64,000 bases of DNA from Circinella minor (GCA_016758965.1 JAEPRB010000012.1:264521-328520); one strand, 5' to 3'; shown: positions 39,001 through 50,427, counted from the first letter of the stretch. Translations and numbers: made by a program. The notes: generated by a model not told the origin, from the letters alone.

Positions 39001-39451
39001 ATTTTTCAACAGAGGATTGATTTTTCTTTCCTTTTGTAACGGTATTTTGTTGATTGGTATTATTATTATTATCCGATTTTTGACGTTTTGCTGGTTGTGT
39101 TATACCCGCTTGATGAGCTGCTTTACGTTTTCCTTTATCTAATCGTTTTTGTTTACGTAATTCTTTACGATTAGCCACTTTATTAATAAATTTATTTGAA
39201 AACTTGCGATCGTCGACATCTATTTTTTTTTTAAAAAAAAAAAAAAATGGGGAATGAGTTGGTTATTAATATGGATCGTAATGTTTTATTTATTTTGCAT
39301 GTCAAAAATTTAACTTGCCTTGTTCTTCTAATTCTTCTTGCATCTTTTGTGGAAGTCTAGATCCAATACTAGGATCATGTCTATTTTTTCTATCATTAAA
39401 ACCACCTCGAGATCCACCTCGACCTCCTCTTCTAGTATGTTGACGATCCAT
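36049..39451 (-). CDS. NOM1: NOM1/SGD1 nucleolar MIF4G-MA3 protein
   Basis: Ten exons: 39319-39451, 38615-39219, 38343-38549, 38068-38275, 37862-37990, 37518-37772, 37341-37440, 36847-37249, 36681-36776, 36049-36591. The joins are in phase and give 892 residues, close to yeast Sgd1 (about 900). The N-terminus is Arg/Gly-rich (HTRRGGRGGSRGGFNDRKNR), then basic NRKELRKQKRLDKGKRKAA and a long Asp/Glu tract encoded by 38343-38549. A MIF4G domain begins after KYVPPHLRK (RLHRLLQGQLNRLSESNIEA) and an MA3 domain follows DIRRSIFITTMSAEDYLDAF. The family works in 40S ribosome biogenesis in the nucleolus with the RNA helicase Fal1/eIF4A-III type. Intron 1 uses a GC donor (AG/GCAAGT), a rare but established class. 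Starts at the first ATG. Confidence 0.95.
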
Positions 39452-39595
39452 TTTATTTTATTTTATACAGATCAAAAACAAGGAAAAAAAAAAAAAAATT
39501 AAAGGGCTTTTTTCTTTTTTTTATAGCCCGTCTTTCCAAAAGAAGTAAAAAAAAAAAAAGGAAGCATAACATTTTTTATTGTATTTCAAAAAAAA

Positions 39596-40422
39596 TTAAT
39601 GCAATTGAGAATTTTTTGCTGCTACATGGTAACGATAACCTGGAGAAGTAGGTGTTCTTGTATTATTATTATTTATAGGATATGAATTTTCTACGGGTGA
39701 TAATGCACCTGTCCAATTAACAGGTGGAAAATAAGGGAATCGTGTTTCTATACCACCCAAAGAAGAAGAATCCATAGGTAATCCAGGGGATGAAGAAGTA
39801 TATCGAAATGATTCTGCAAATTGACGACTTTGTTGATCATAATCTGGTACACGTGATACAATATCTTGAAAAGAAGGTAATGTAGGACTCTGAATATTAT
39901 TAGTAGTATTGTTATCCATATGAGGAGGAAGAGGTCTTTTTAAAAGTTTGGGTACACATCTTGGTGAAGATGAAATCATCATAAGATTACGCGCTGCTCT
40001 TTCTTCTTCTTCTCTTTCACTTTTACGACTAGGACGACCTCGACGTTGTTGTGTTTGTGGTGGAGTAGGTGGAAATCCATCATTATTTGTAGAACAAGTC
40101 ATTGATGATGATGATGATATACGATAATTAGTATTCATACTATTCATACTAAAAATATCATTATTATCATAATGTATAGGTTCTAAATAAGATAATTGAC
40201 GTTCTACTTGATTTTCCATTTGTTCTAAACTTTGATTTGTCATTCCATTTTGTACTTTAAATCTTGCATATTGAAGTCTTGCTTTTAATGTTTTGGCCAA
40301 CTACAAAAATAAAATCAATATTCTTTAATATATATTATATTTTTTGATCACCTATTATTATTCATATTTACCTGATTAATATCCTTGACAGGCGTTTGTT
40401 TTTTATTACCTTTTCTTTTCAT
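39596..40422 (-). CDS. Putative Whi5/Srl3-type (GTB motif) cell-cycle regulator
   Basis: Two exons, 40372-40422 and 39596-40300, encode 251 residues. The N-terminus is basic (MKRKGNKKQTPVKDINQ) and leads into LAKTLKARLQYARFKVQNG. This matches the pattern Leu-x-x-Arg-Leu-x-x-Ala-x-x-Lys-Val-x-x-Gly of the short GTB motif. Fungal Whi5, Nrm1 and Srl3 use that motif to bind SBF/MBF at the G1/S transition. The rest is Ser/Pro/Asn-rich disordered sequence with several Ser-Pro or Thr-Pro sites (PPTPPQ, QSPTLPS, LSPVENS, TPTSPGY) suitable for cyclin-dependent kinase, and an RGRPSRKSER AT-hook-like patch. The assignment rests on one short motif, so it could be another small regulator. It lies head-to-tail upstream of NOM1, 144 bases apart. 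Confidence 0.6.
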
Positions 40423-40557
40423 TTTACCTACTATTTTATATATAAAAAAAAAAGATTAAAAAAGCAAATAGGAAAAAGAGAATAACATATAAAATTCCCT
40501 CGTCGGTGAGACTTTCTTCCCTTCCCTCACCCCCCCAGAAATACATATTATATATGT

Positions 40558-40592
<35 letters not shown>

Positions 40593-42678
40593 GTTTCAGA
40601 TCTACGTATGAAATTAATCCAACCAATATGATTATTAAGTTCTTTTATTATTTCTTGTGATCCATTATTACAAACTAAGTAAATGATGACTATCAGTCTT
40701 ATTAAATAAAAACAGTAAATAATATGAAATAAGGAAGGTAAAGATGTACATACTGATTAATTTGTTTCAAGACACGATTAGAAGAATGATGGATGAATCT
40801 TTTTTTTTACAAGGTATTATTGTATGTACGTGGAAGTTGTCTCTTTATTGAACGTTCTTGTTTTATAGATCTTTGATTTTTTTTAAACATCAAAAGTTAA
40901 GCTTATCTTTTCACCAAGAATAGCAATGATAATGTCTTCTAATAAATCTTTTATTGCCATAAATATGACTGTCATTTCATTAGATATTATATATTTGCGT
41001 TATATTTCATTGATTACTCTTTTTTTGATTGAATAAAAAAAAAAGATTGTTGTATCGTTTAATCTAACCAAAAGTCATTGAGTACTTGAAGAACAATACA
41101 TCACTGGTCTTCTCCTCCTATCCGTTTCAGTCTTGTTTTCTTTTCGACTTGTACCAAAGTCATTATTCGACATATCCTTTGATCATTTTCATGACCATCA
41201 AGGTTTTAGTTAAATTTTCTGCGAGATTTCCAAATCCTATTTCTTTTTTACAAAACTGATTAACAAAATAAACACGCTTAGGATACTGAAACACATTACA
41301 AAACTGGTCATCTCTCCCCAATCCCCATTAATAAAAGAATATATATCTCGCAAATACAGGGAGGGAGAATAAAAGAGACCGAAGCCAACCGTTATATGTA
41401 CACCTGTAGTTACTCGGATGCATTTAAGCTGTTAACAAAAGCGCCGATCCTTTAGAAAGAATTGGGTCGCAAATACAGGGAGGGAGAATAAAAGAGACCG
41501 AAGCCAACCGTTATATGTACACCTGCAGTTACTTGGACGCACTTAAGCTGTTAACAAAAGCGCTAATCCTCAAGAAGAAAGTGAGTTAAGTTCGCAAATA
41601 CAGGGAGGGAAAATAAAAGAGACCGAAGCCAACCGTTATATTTACACCTGTAGTTACTCGGATGTACTTAAGCTGTTAACAAAAGCGCCGATCCTCAAGA
41701 AAAAGGCCACAATATAAGGGCGAATAGTAGATAATAAATATTCTTAATAGTAATAGTAATAAAAAACATTACCTCAATTCAATATCAGGAAGTTCATCCT
41801 CAACAGTATAATTGTCTTATGCTTTGAATGGAGTGACAAGGCTAATTCAACAGCTACTATGAATGAACTACTAACTATGTATAGTGTGAAAGTCAGTAAA
41901 CTTATGTTTGTTGCTCTCTGCAACAAATAGAGTCGAAAAAATCATTTTACCTTACCTACAAAGATAAGCCGTATTTTATATAAAGTACATTATTCGTCTA
42001 GAATATATATACAATTTACAATCTCCTTTTGGTTAGTTATATGATTCCTTGGTTACTGACCTTTCCAAAAAAAAAAAAAAGTAATGAATAAAAAATCAAC
42101 TACCTTAAAATTAAAAGTGTTTAATCAAATGGAAAGTCAAACCTTATCGTAAATTGCACCTTTTATTTCAGAGGATACCACTAATTGTAATCTGTCATAA
42201 AAGCACGCTAAATTGAGCGTTTGTTTGACAGATCCAATTCTTTATACTTCTTACCTGGGAAAGGAATAATCTGCTGTTGTCGTATTCGCTTAAATATGGC
42301 ATCATAGCTTGGCTTTTATGAATAGTCGAATATATGTATATATATATATATATACGTTGACTCAAATATTTATTTCAGACTATGTATAAAAAAAATAGAG
42401 ACCGAAAGAAATGGGCTGGGAACTTTCATTGCATAACAACTACATTGCTCGTGTAACATTTTCCTGATTATTATAGGACGCCTTTATCAAAGCATACTTT
42501 CATTTCTTTGTGTTTCCTAGGTTAGTAATCAGCATTATCACACTCTCAATTTTTTATATTTATTTTGGTGAGATAAATTACTTATTAGACCACTGACGTT
42601 GGAGATAACTAATACTTACTGAAAAAGAAATACTGTACAATATATTATATGGAGTTATCTACTTATGTTATATTGGTA
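40423..42678. other. Intergenic region with poly-T and a tandem repeat
   Basis: Contains a long poly-T run at about 40561-40590, likely in the promoter of the preceding gene, and the three-unit repeat at 41347-41706 listed separately. I see no gene; no open frame of note exists between 40.4 and 43.4 kb. Confidence 0.6.
41347..41706 (+). repeat. Three near-identical tandem units of 120-125 bp
   Basis: Units start at TCGCAAATACAGGGAGGGA near 41347, 41467 and 41592. Shared landmarks are GAATAAAAGAGACCGAAGCC, AACCGTTATATGTACACCTG, TAGTTACTCGGATG and AAGCTGTTAACAAAAGCG. Units differ by a few substitutions (for example GTA versus GCA after CACCT) and by the junction sequence, which sets the 120 versus 125 bp period. 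High similarity implies recent duplication or homogenisation. No open frame spans them. Confidence 0.9.
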
Positions 42679-43476
42679 CAGTGAGTATTCGCTAAACTGG
42701 CACTCTCGTTAAACCGGTATTTCGCTAAACCGGTAGTATCTCTCCAATATTTTTTGTATACTTAGTAAAATACCAGTGATTCGTTAAACCGGTATCAGGT
42801 GAGCTTTCCCAAATATTTACCGGGTTTATAATAATAGTATTATTTTATTTTATATATTATAATATTAGTCTTTTTCTTGGTAAAATCAGTAATACAGCTT
42901 CTTTTAACGTCATCTCAGCTCTTCCCTTTGTTTTCAGTTGGCTACTTTGTTTTTGTAGCAATTAAAATAGACAAATCATTCTTGTCGTCAAAAGAAAGCT
43001 TCTCAACATCTTGCTGATAACAGTGTCTCTTTTTTGCCAACTTCACACATATGCTTTTTCTTTCTCCTCATCTTCGTGCGTACGTGCTTCTTTTCAAATT
43101 TCTCATGTACTTGTTCATTACCATTGAATATGTAATTATGTTGTTGATACAATTCATTTTTACTCATTTATTCAACTGCTAACCATGGTCCATGATATTA
43201 AACACACTTTGTTGTAAATTCATTATTAATCCAATCTTTGGTTCATTACTGCTATTTGATGAGTACAGTATTGTCATTTTTATCGCTAAAAGATTAGCTT
43301 ATAGTAGCAAAGCTAGATTATATGAACTATCTTTTTTTTATCTTATCTGTACAGCTTAATTTAATTATAGTTATTTTTCTAGTATATTCTACATATTAGT
43401 ACCAGCTGCGTTTCAATTGGCTAAACCGGTACAAATCCTCACATATATTGAGTACCGGTTTAGCGAATACTCACTG
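42679..43476. mobile_element. 798-bp non-autonomous TA-flanked element with terminal inverted repeats (Tc1/mariner- or pogo-like MITE)
   Basis: The left end is CAGTGAGTATTCGCTAAAC(T)GG. The right end, read on the opposite strand, is CAGTGAGTATTCGCTAAAC(C)GG, continuing to about 26 bp with two mismatches. Both ends are flanked by TA (42677-42678 and 43477-43478), the target duplication of this superfamily. Inside the left end are further GTTAAACCGGTA/GCTAAACCGGTA copies at about 42708, 42722 and 42786, and another at the right near 43422. These are subterminal repeats like transposase-binding sites. No open frame encodes a transposase. Partial relatives lie at about 18524-18800 and 57550-58020. 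Confidence 0.85.
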
Positions 43477-44090
43477 TAGTAGGGGACGGAGCTTCACCAT
43501 AAACTATTATATTATTAGTTTTTGGAACATCATTGTCTCTTTGCTCGGAAATATTTGATGCAACTCTAATATTTGCGAAACCTATAGCTCTAGAAAGAGT
43601 TGCATACAGTTGACCAAGGGCCAAAACAAATTTATTCAAATATACACGTTCCACAGTTGATAATAGTCATTGTAACCATAGCACGTATGAAAAAATGGCG
43701 TCAGCACAAATGAAGGGATATTCAACTTCTATGGTACACATGCTAATTCATATTAAATAATATCCGTCATCTTTTCGTATCCTTGCTCAATTTATCTTAT
43801 GCTCCAATAATATGGTCATGTAAGCGGTAAAAAATAATTTAGCATCATTATATAATCCTTTACCAGTGTCTAGATATCGCACAAGTATTACATTCATTCT
43901 AATTTTGAGTTTTAATTCATTTCTTGGCACGTACTCCACTTGTAGGAGTACTATATAAAAATTCAACAGGGTAGGTAACAGATGAATCTTCAAGCTCATC
44001 ACTACGTATCAGTAATCTTATCCCTGGGGATATATGAGCTGCATTTCCCCAAAAAAGTACTGTATGTCAATCGTTGATATTGTCAAAATT
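43477..44090 (-). pseudogene. Relic of a Pif1-like helicase C-terminus, probably Helitron-derived
   Basis: Minus-strand fragments in order read PRNELKLKIRMNVILVRYLD then TGKGLYNDAKLFF (about 43850-43935), EVEYPFICADAIF, and VLALGQLYATLSRAIGFANI (about 43555-43640) followed by NIIVYGEA. These match the end of Pif1-type helicases: the L-K-x-G-x-x-V-x-L-L-R-N-x-D block and the final G-Q-L-Y-V-A-L-S-R motif VI. The pieces sit in different frames with stops between them, so the gene is dead. Helitrons carry such a domain at their C-terminus; a decayed cellular PIF1 cannot be excluded. The 798-bp element is inserted exactly where this frame ends. Further decayed sequence up to about 44520 may belong to it. 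Confidence 0.7.
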
Positions 44091-47000
44091 AACGTCTTTT
44101 GTTTTTTTTAAGCCAGAATTATACGACCGTCATCATAGTGGATTGGATAGAATCAGAAGATCAAATTGATTAATATTGATTAAGTGTTTCTCTTATTCAA
44201 TAGACAGCCTCGATTGTTACGGTTAAGATGATTAGTCGATCCATTACATAGCTACATTGAGTTTGACGTCGTCTTTGTTATCTTTGCCATGATTTCTGTA
44301 TCTCTATATTTCAGTTTAATTAAATTCATCGAGAAAAAAACGTTAAAGGCTTGAATGACCTTAACCGATCTTGAAAGTTATTTAAGTGTGTTATGATAAA
44401 GCTACTCCCTGATTTTACACCTTTTGACATATTATGTTCAAGGAATAAAAACGTTCTTTGATTGTTGTTCAATATTTGTGCAACATTTAGAGATATGTAG
44501 ACTATTATAAATATCTTCACGACATTTAGACTATAGTATTCATAACATTACGTTGTATTTCCACGGTTCGATCCATGTTTTATACGTATCTAATTTAGCA
44601 TCAACATTAACATACACATATATAACCAAATGATATAACAAACCGATTTGCTTCTTAACTTATATTTCTACGTACGCCTATTTACGGACAGAGCTTTTTT
44701 ATGTTTATGTTTTTTTTTCACAAACAAATTAATTTCTTTTTCTTATATTTCTTTTTAATAAACAATATTTTTATTCTCCTTTTGATATTTATTCAAATAT
44801 ATTTTGATAAAATGCTTTTGAATAAAGCGTGAACTCTACTTAGGAAATGATTCCAGCTCTTAATACTAAGTAGTAGGGAAAAGCTGATAGACAAAAACTC
44901 ATAATAACGCACCTAAAAATACCTAACCACATTGTATAACTGGTGTTCTAGAGCCACGTTCTTTGATAAAGTAATATTTTTTTTTCCAAATCAGTTTTTT
45001 TTATTATTATTTTTCGTCTATATATATATAATATGAGCTTTATACACCGCTCACTAATTTGATTGATACTGTAAGATCCTTTCTTCCTCAAACACATTCC
45101 TAATTATCTTCTTGATGACGGTGGTGCATGGGGCCCTTGCTTGGTGAATATCCGGAAATGAATTTTCTATTATCACGAACCAAAAGACACTGTTTTGAAA
45201 TTGCTTTCAATGAGCTGACCTTTGGGTCATATCAAGACGGATATAAATAAGAGGCTTAACTAATATATTATTAAACAATTCGGTTATTCAAAAAGAAATA
45301 CCCAAGGCTTTTTGTCGGACAAACAGCTTCTTTTGAAGCTTGTTGCATAAACCATGCAGATACGTTTTCCTTACTGAGCTAATAGTGCGTAATATGTACA
45401 TGTTTCCTAAACTGATCTATTAATTATTCGTCGATATGTGCTTCAGAATTATATTGTTGGCCACGGTCACGGTCATTTGAATTGTAGATAAGTAGTAGAG
45501 AAAGAACGTATAAGAACTATTAAAAAAACAAGTATATTAAAGATGTATACGTACTTGTATTTTTTAGAACGATGTTTAATTTTTTGTGAAATTATAAAAA
45601 AGGCCCATTGATCTAGTATATTAGCAACTTACAATATTCTATATTAATATAGTGTTATACGTAGAGTTACATTTAAGAAATATCATACGTACTAAAGATT
45701 TGTTAGTTATTAATGTGTAGTAGAGAGTATAACATATATGATACAATGATATAATTCGTAGAAATATTATAATACATATATCATGTGGAATATGGCACGA
45801 TAGTGAAAAGTACGTATGATGTAAACATCTTTTTTACAGATATAAAACACACCTCAATACGTCATATAGATATTTACTACGTACTTGATTCAGTATTATA
45901 AAGCAAATAAATAGTTTTATAGATTGGATGCTTTCGTGCGATATATCATTATTGTTATTATACCCTTTAAAAACATTTAATTCGTTCTTAATATTCGATA
46001 ATTTTTACACACTTGAAAATAAGCAAGACTCTACTGTAGCAATACCCTACATCAAATAAAGACAAGCATCATGCGAATAGCACTTGTTGAATATAACAAG
46101 ATACGTAAATAAAATTGTAAATTCTTTTTATTGTATTATTATCCTCAATCGAGCAGTGGGTTGATGAATAGCCTCCCCAAATTATTTTTCGCCGTTAACA
46201 ATGGGTCAATATGACAATTATTAGATGATGAACATGTATACGTACAGGTAGATCACTTTCTTTAATAGTTTAACAAATTATTTAAGTTGTAACTTTTATA
46301 TTTTACCTATTGTATTCTTATTAATAGTCGGTAATAAAGTAATGAGATATGGATATTTTAATAAATTGGAAAGTAAATATGATATACAATGGTTTGGGTA
46401 AAATATATAAAAACGATGGGCATCCATAGGTAGTTAAATAAAGTAAAAGATAAAAGAAAAGAGTAATATAACAAGCTAATACGTACTTTACTACGGTACA
46501 TACTATACAAAATGGTTAACTAATAGTGAAAAATCCGGTATATAATATTAGGGTGACCCAACAATACATAATATACAAAAACGTTTTTGTTTCGGAGTAA
46601 TGCACAATAAAAAAAGAATAGTAAACCGGTAATGTCTATGGAAAGAATGGCGTTACTACTGATAAGTATTGTACGTAGTAAATAAAAAAGGTCATACAGC
46701 CAAACTAGTAATTAGATGCAAACAAGTATAATTTATATTTCTCCATGTAATAAAAGAAAATAACAAAGCAAAACACAGAAAGAATACAAACTCATATGCT
46801 CTATTGTCAATATAAATAAACATCATGGTAATGCATAATAAAATGAGTAAACAAAAAAAAAATAGGGGACACACATATATAGAAGAGTAGAAATGAGGAA
46901 TTAATCACACCATCTTATCCAATTACTAGTTTTGGCTGCTGCACGTAATGCATCTTTATTTTTGTTTTTTGAACAACATGATAGTTGATTTTTCACCCGG

Positions 47001-47342
47001 TGTTGTAAGGTTGAAAATAACGACCGTGCGTGAATAATTCAAAACTCAATATGTAGTAAAAAAAACAACCAATTTCTTAATTGACACTTACCAATTGAAT
47101 CCTTATCTTGATATATAATTTCATATGCGCATACTTATCTATTTCTTTAAAGGATAACAGTCACCAAGCAACACTCGATTCCTTAATAACTATTTCTTTC
47201 GGTAACACTCCACCCAGTAACTATTTCTTTTACCACCTATTTCTGTTTCTCAGTAACACTTTACCTGCCAACTGCTCTTTTTATCGCTTAATCTCTTTAG
47301 CAACTCTTTTTTTAATTACTATTATAATATCTTTCCTCAGTC
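44091..47342. other. Gene-poor region
   Basis: AT-rich, with many TACGTA sites and no intact gene. Two coding-like scraps were noted. One is a plus-strand segment near 45125-45230 reading GNEFSIITNQKTLF between TGA stops. The other is a minus-strand segment at 46901-46965 reading NKDALRAAAKTSNWIRWCD before a stop. Neither can be extended. The 5' leader of the gene at 47343 is pyrimidine- and ACTCC-rich (about 47140-47340). Confidence 0.5.
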
Positions 47343-49366
47343 ATGTATTTTCCTCACTTTCAAGGTATGTTGACATTAAGAACTATCAAGGCCATCGCGT
47401 GATAAAATGTATACGTAGCTAATTTACTGTTATAGAAATTGTTGACTATCTATTGGTGCTCAAGGATAAGGATATACCTATTACATTTCAGAAATTTTTA
47501 CACGACAAACAAGATTTTGTTGTTGAACATACAAATAGCGAAGAATGTGCAAATATTGTACATCTGTGGACTTCACGATTTGGAGCCGCAGCAAAAGCTG
47601 CAAACGTTGAGTTGGTACGGGCTTTTTATTTTTAGCCTTGACTTATTTTTTTGAGTTTTCGTTCACCAAATTGAATAATTTTAATGAATCACTTAACGCG
47701 GTCATGTTGCTCGTATTTTATATCTTTTTTTAGAAGAAGGAAGCAATGAAGAAGGTTGATTGGGCATCAGTGCTTTCCCGTGTTCTAACAAAGGTCACCA
47801 AAGACCCGTCAAATATTATCAACAACAACAACAAAAACAACAAAAATATTAGTCGAAGTGGTTCATGTGGAGAAAGTTCCCAAAAAAGCTCATCAACAAA
47901 AAGCTCCTGCGGTAAACTCACAGAGACCGACAAGCAATTTGTAAAAAATTCTTATAGCAATTTACACTATCCAAAGTGGAAATTGTCAACCGGAAAAATT
48001 GTGGAAGATGAAATGGAAAAGTTGGCAATAAAGAGCGAATATGAACAGTATGTAATTTTACGTACTATACTTTATTTATAAATAATCAATACCTATAATA
48101 TATCATATGAATTAATTCATACTTTCTCATGATTTTTTAGTCTTTCGCATTCTATCATTATGGACCCAAATGACAAGATATCATGGTCAAACTACTTTAC
48201 CGAAGCTGAATTAGATGAAATTCGCGATCATTACGTCCCTTCCCTTGAACCTTTCCCTCCCGAACTCCAGAAATACATAGATCAATATCAAAACATTGTA
48301 AGTACTTGGCGGTGTATATGTAATCAATTTTTTATTTATTTTGAATAACTATTTTCTAACATTCGTTTTGCATAAATTAATAGGCCGACCTTGACCAACT
48401 CATAGACATATCGCTTTTAAAATCATATCATCCCAAGAAGCAACCCGATTTACATTGGATCAGCAAGACTGTCCGTGATGTTCTTGACTTATATGTTTAC
48501 AATTACAACTTCTACAACAAAACCGAAAATGATATCGTACGTCGAGTTTGGTCTTTTCTTGAAACATCATTCGATGCAACTGAGTTAGAAGTAACCTGGT
48601 ACGTTGTTCGTATTTTATGTATTATATATATACAATAGCTTAATTGTGTATTTTATCAACTTCCAATAATTGTAGTGGTGAAAAGGCAAGCCGTGCGTCA
48701 AGTGAGAGCAAGAATGATGAACGATCAATCTCCGGCAGTGATCCGTTAGCTCGCCATATTTGCGGTAATAAAATGGATATGATTATTGCCAACACCACAA
48801 ATGAGTACGGCTGTGGTGAAGCTGGCTTAACTGGAGGCACAACATCAACAAAATGGATCAATGAGTATACAATTAAAGTACCAAAGACATTGAAGGATAT
48901 GGCATGGAGGATTTCTAAGCGTGCGCCATCAAACAGTTTGAAAGTTGTCGTGGCAGCTTATATTATTAATGGTATGAAAAAAAATGAAATCGAAAACAGT
49001 AATGAATAATAACAGAAACAAAAGATAACTAATGACTAACACAAAACAATATATTATATAGGTTTGCAAATGGCTGTGCGTGTATTGGACAACCCACAAG
49101 GAAACGTTAGTCGTGTTCTATCCCTTGGTCCAATGGATTTCCCTACTTCACCTGCCGACTTTTATCCTTTAATTCTTCCTTTAATTACGATCACATGGCA
49201 AATCAAAAAACTTCTCGAAAAAACATCATCATCACAGATCGACAGTGCCTCAGTGCATATACCAACTTTTAAAGATCCATCAAAACAACCAACTATTTCA
49301 CGAAGTATGCCATTCAAAAAAAGCACCAAAAGAAAGCACATTGATTCCGAAACCTATCCACATTAA
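47343..49366 (+). CDS. Intact member of a lineage-amplified fungal family of unknown function
   Basis: Seven exons, 47343-47364, 47436-47614, 47734-48047, 48141-48297, 48384-48598, 48676-48971 and 49062-49366, join in phase to 495 residues. The first is a 22-nt exon (MYFPHFQ) that splices in frame into EIVDYLLVLKDKDIPITFQK. Landmarks are KKVDWASVLSRVLTKVTKDP and the Ser-rich NISRSGSCGESSQ. Next come PDLHWISKTVRDVLDLYVYN, GNKMDMIIANTTNEYGCGEA, then TKWINEYTIKVPKTLKDMAW. The segment with Asp in KMDMII and Glu in EYGCGEAG resembles the Asp...Glu core of PD-(D/E)XK-type folds, but lacks a clear Glu-x-Lys, so catalysis is doubtful. I recall many such hypothetical proteins in Mucorales. Its 3' end is partly duplicated at 56982. 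No function can be assigned. Confidence 0.85.
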
Positions 49367-49470
49367 CACTCATGCGATCATCTGCAAATTATACCGTCTT
49401 CACAACTATCTATACACACCGCTTATTTCTTTCAATAATTTTCTTTGACACATTATACACATAATTATCT

Positions 49471-49692
49471 TCTCTCTCTCTCTCTCTCTCTCTCTGTATA
49501 TAATAATAATAATTCTTAAAGATAAACTGCTAGCAGCATCACATAAATAAAAGCATAATCGTATCGGCTTATATTTTCAACATCATCATTCGAAAAACTT
49601 GCAGGTGTAAAATAATAAAATTTATTTCTCATCTGATAGCTATTTCATTTTTAATAAACTATAAATATGTATAGAAAGTACCAAACATCACA
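49471..49692 (+). repeat. CT microsatellite plus downstream segment, also present at 55788
   Basis: A (CT)n run at about 49471-49494 is followed by TGTATATAATAATAATAATT, AAAGATAAACTGCTAGCA, CACATAAATAAAAGCATAAT and GCAGGTGTAAAATAATAAAA. The same order occurs at 55788-55985 with few changes. The segment is the 3' flank of the 495-aa gene and continues across the pogo-like element at 49695. Confidence 0.85.
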
Positions 49693-49694
49693 TA

Positions 49695-50427
49695 CCGTCA
49701 CCGCTCGATATAACGATACACCCCGTCAGACCAAAAGTGTATCGTTATATCGAATTATCGCATATCGAATTCTTGATCTGAGTTATAATGATCCGATAAA
49801 TGTCATCCATGTGTACTTGGCCTCATTTGTATCTATATGTGTTGCAAAAAGACTAAACTCTAGAACTTTATATTGTCCATACTATAAATAAGCTATTATA
49901 ATATATCAATTCTTTTTTTTCTTTGCATACTTTTTTTTAGTATTAAATATGTCTTGTTGTATTAGTTCTAATTGAATTAGAACCAGATCATCGCATATCA
50001 TTAATGCTGATGGTCCATAAGAAAAAATGAATGCGAATACCATACTATAATAAGCATCAAAAACTGTCTATTGTTTATAAAGCCATGAAAAATGGCAAAG
50101 AACAAGTTGGATCTACATAGTTGGCAAAAAACAATCTGATTTTTACAAGAAAGAAGCATAAGCAAAATATCGCTGATTTTTTTAGTAAAGACAATGCTTG
50201 AAGATAAATTTGATGTTCAGATTATTAAATTGCTTAACAAAAAAGTTTAAAAACTAAAGTTAAAAGGTCAAAAAATGCCCATCAAACTAGTATTATTTCC
50301 TTTTTAAAAAAAATAAACGATATCTTTGCTAAAACCCTATCGGATATCGTTATATAAAATTAACGATATTTCCCTGCTTAATCTGTCGTGGACCCCAAAA
50401 CCCTATCGTTATATCGAGCGGTGACTG
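49695..50427. mobile_element. 733-bp decayed pogo/Tigger-like DNA transposon with TA duplication
   Basis: The left end CCGTCACCGCTCGATATAAC and the right end, read in reverse, CAGTCACCGCTCGATATAAC both continue to CGATA, so 23 of 24 bases match. TA flanks both sides (49693-49694, 50428-50429). CAGTnnnnCTCGATATAACGA-type ends are typical of pogo/Tigger elements. Inside, a plus-strand frame near 50060-50200 reads HQKLSIVYKAMKNGKEQVG, a stop, then LAKNNLIFTRKKHKQNIADF. This fits the CENP-B-type N-terminal helix-turn-helix of pogo transposases, broken by stops. The related locus at 55985 lacks the element and shows the pre-insertion sequence. Confidence 0.88.

Noticed and set aside
41347..41706. 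CRISPR-like array
   Set aside because: Three 120-bp near-identical units without short repeats and unique spacers, in a eukaryotic genome; it is an ordinary tandem repeat.
44550..44585. GGTTCGATCC resembling a tRNA B box
   Set aside because: No A box, anticodon stem or acceptor stem can be folded around it on either strand.
45120..45240. Plus-strand frame GNEFSIITNQKTLF resembling a retrotransposon RNase H segment
   Set aside because: Only about 14 residues between TGA stops, no reverse transcriptase or integrase remnants or LTRs nearby; too short to support.
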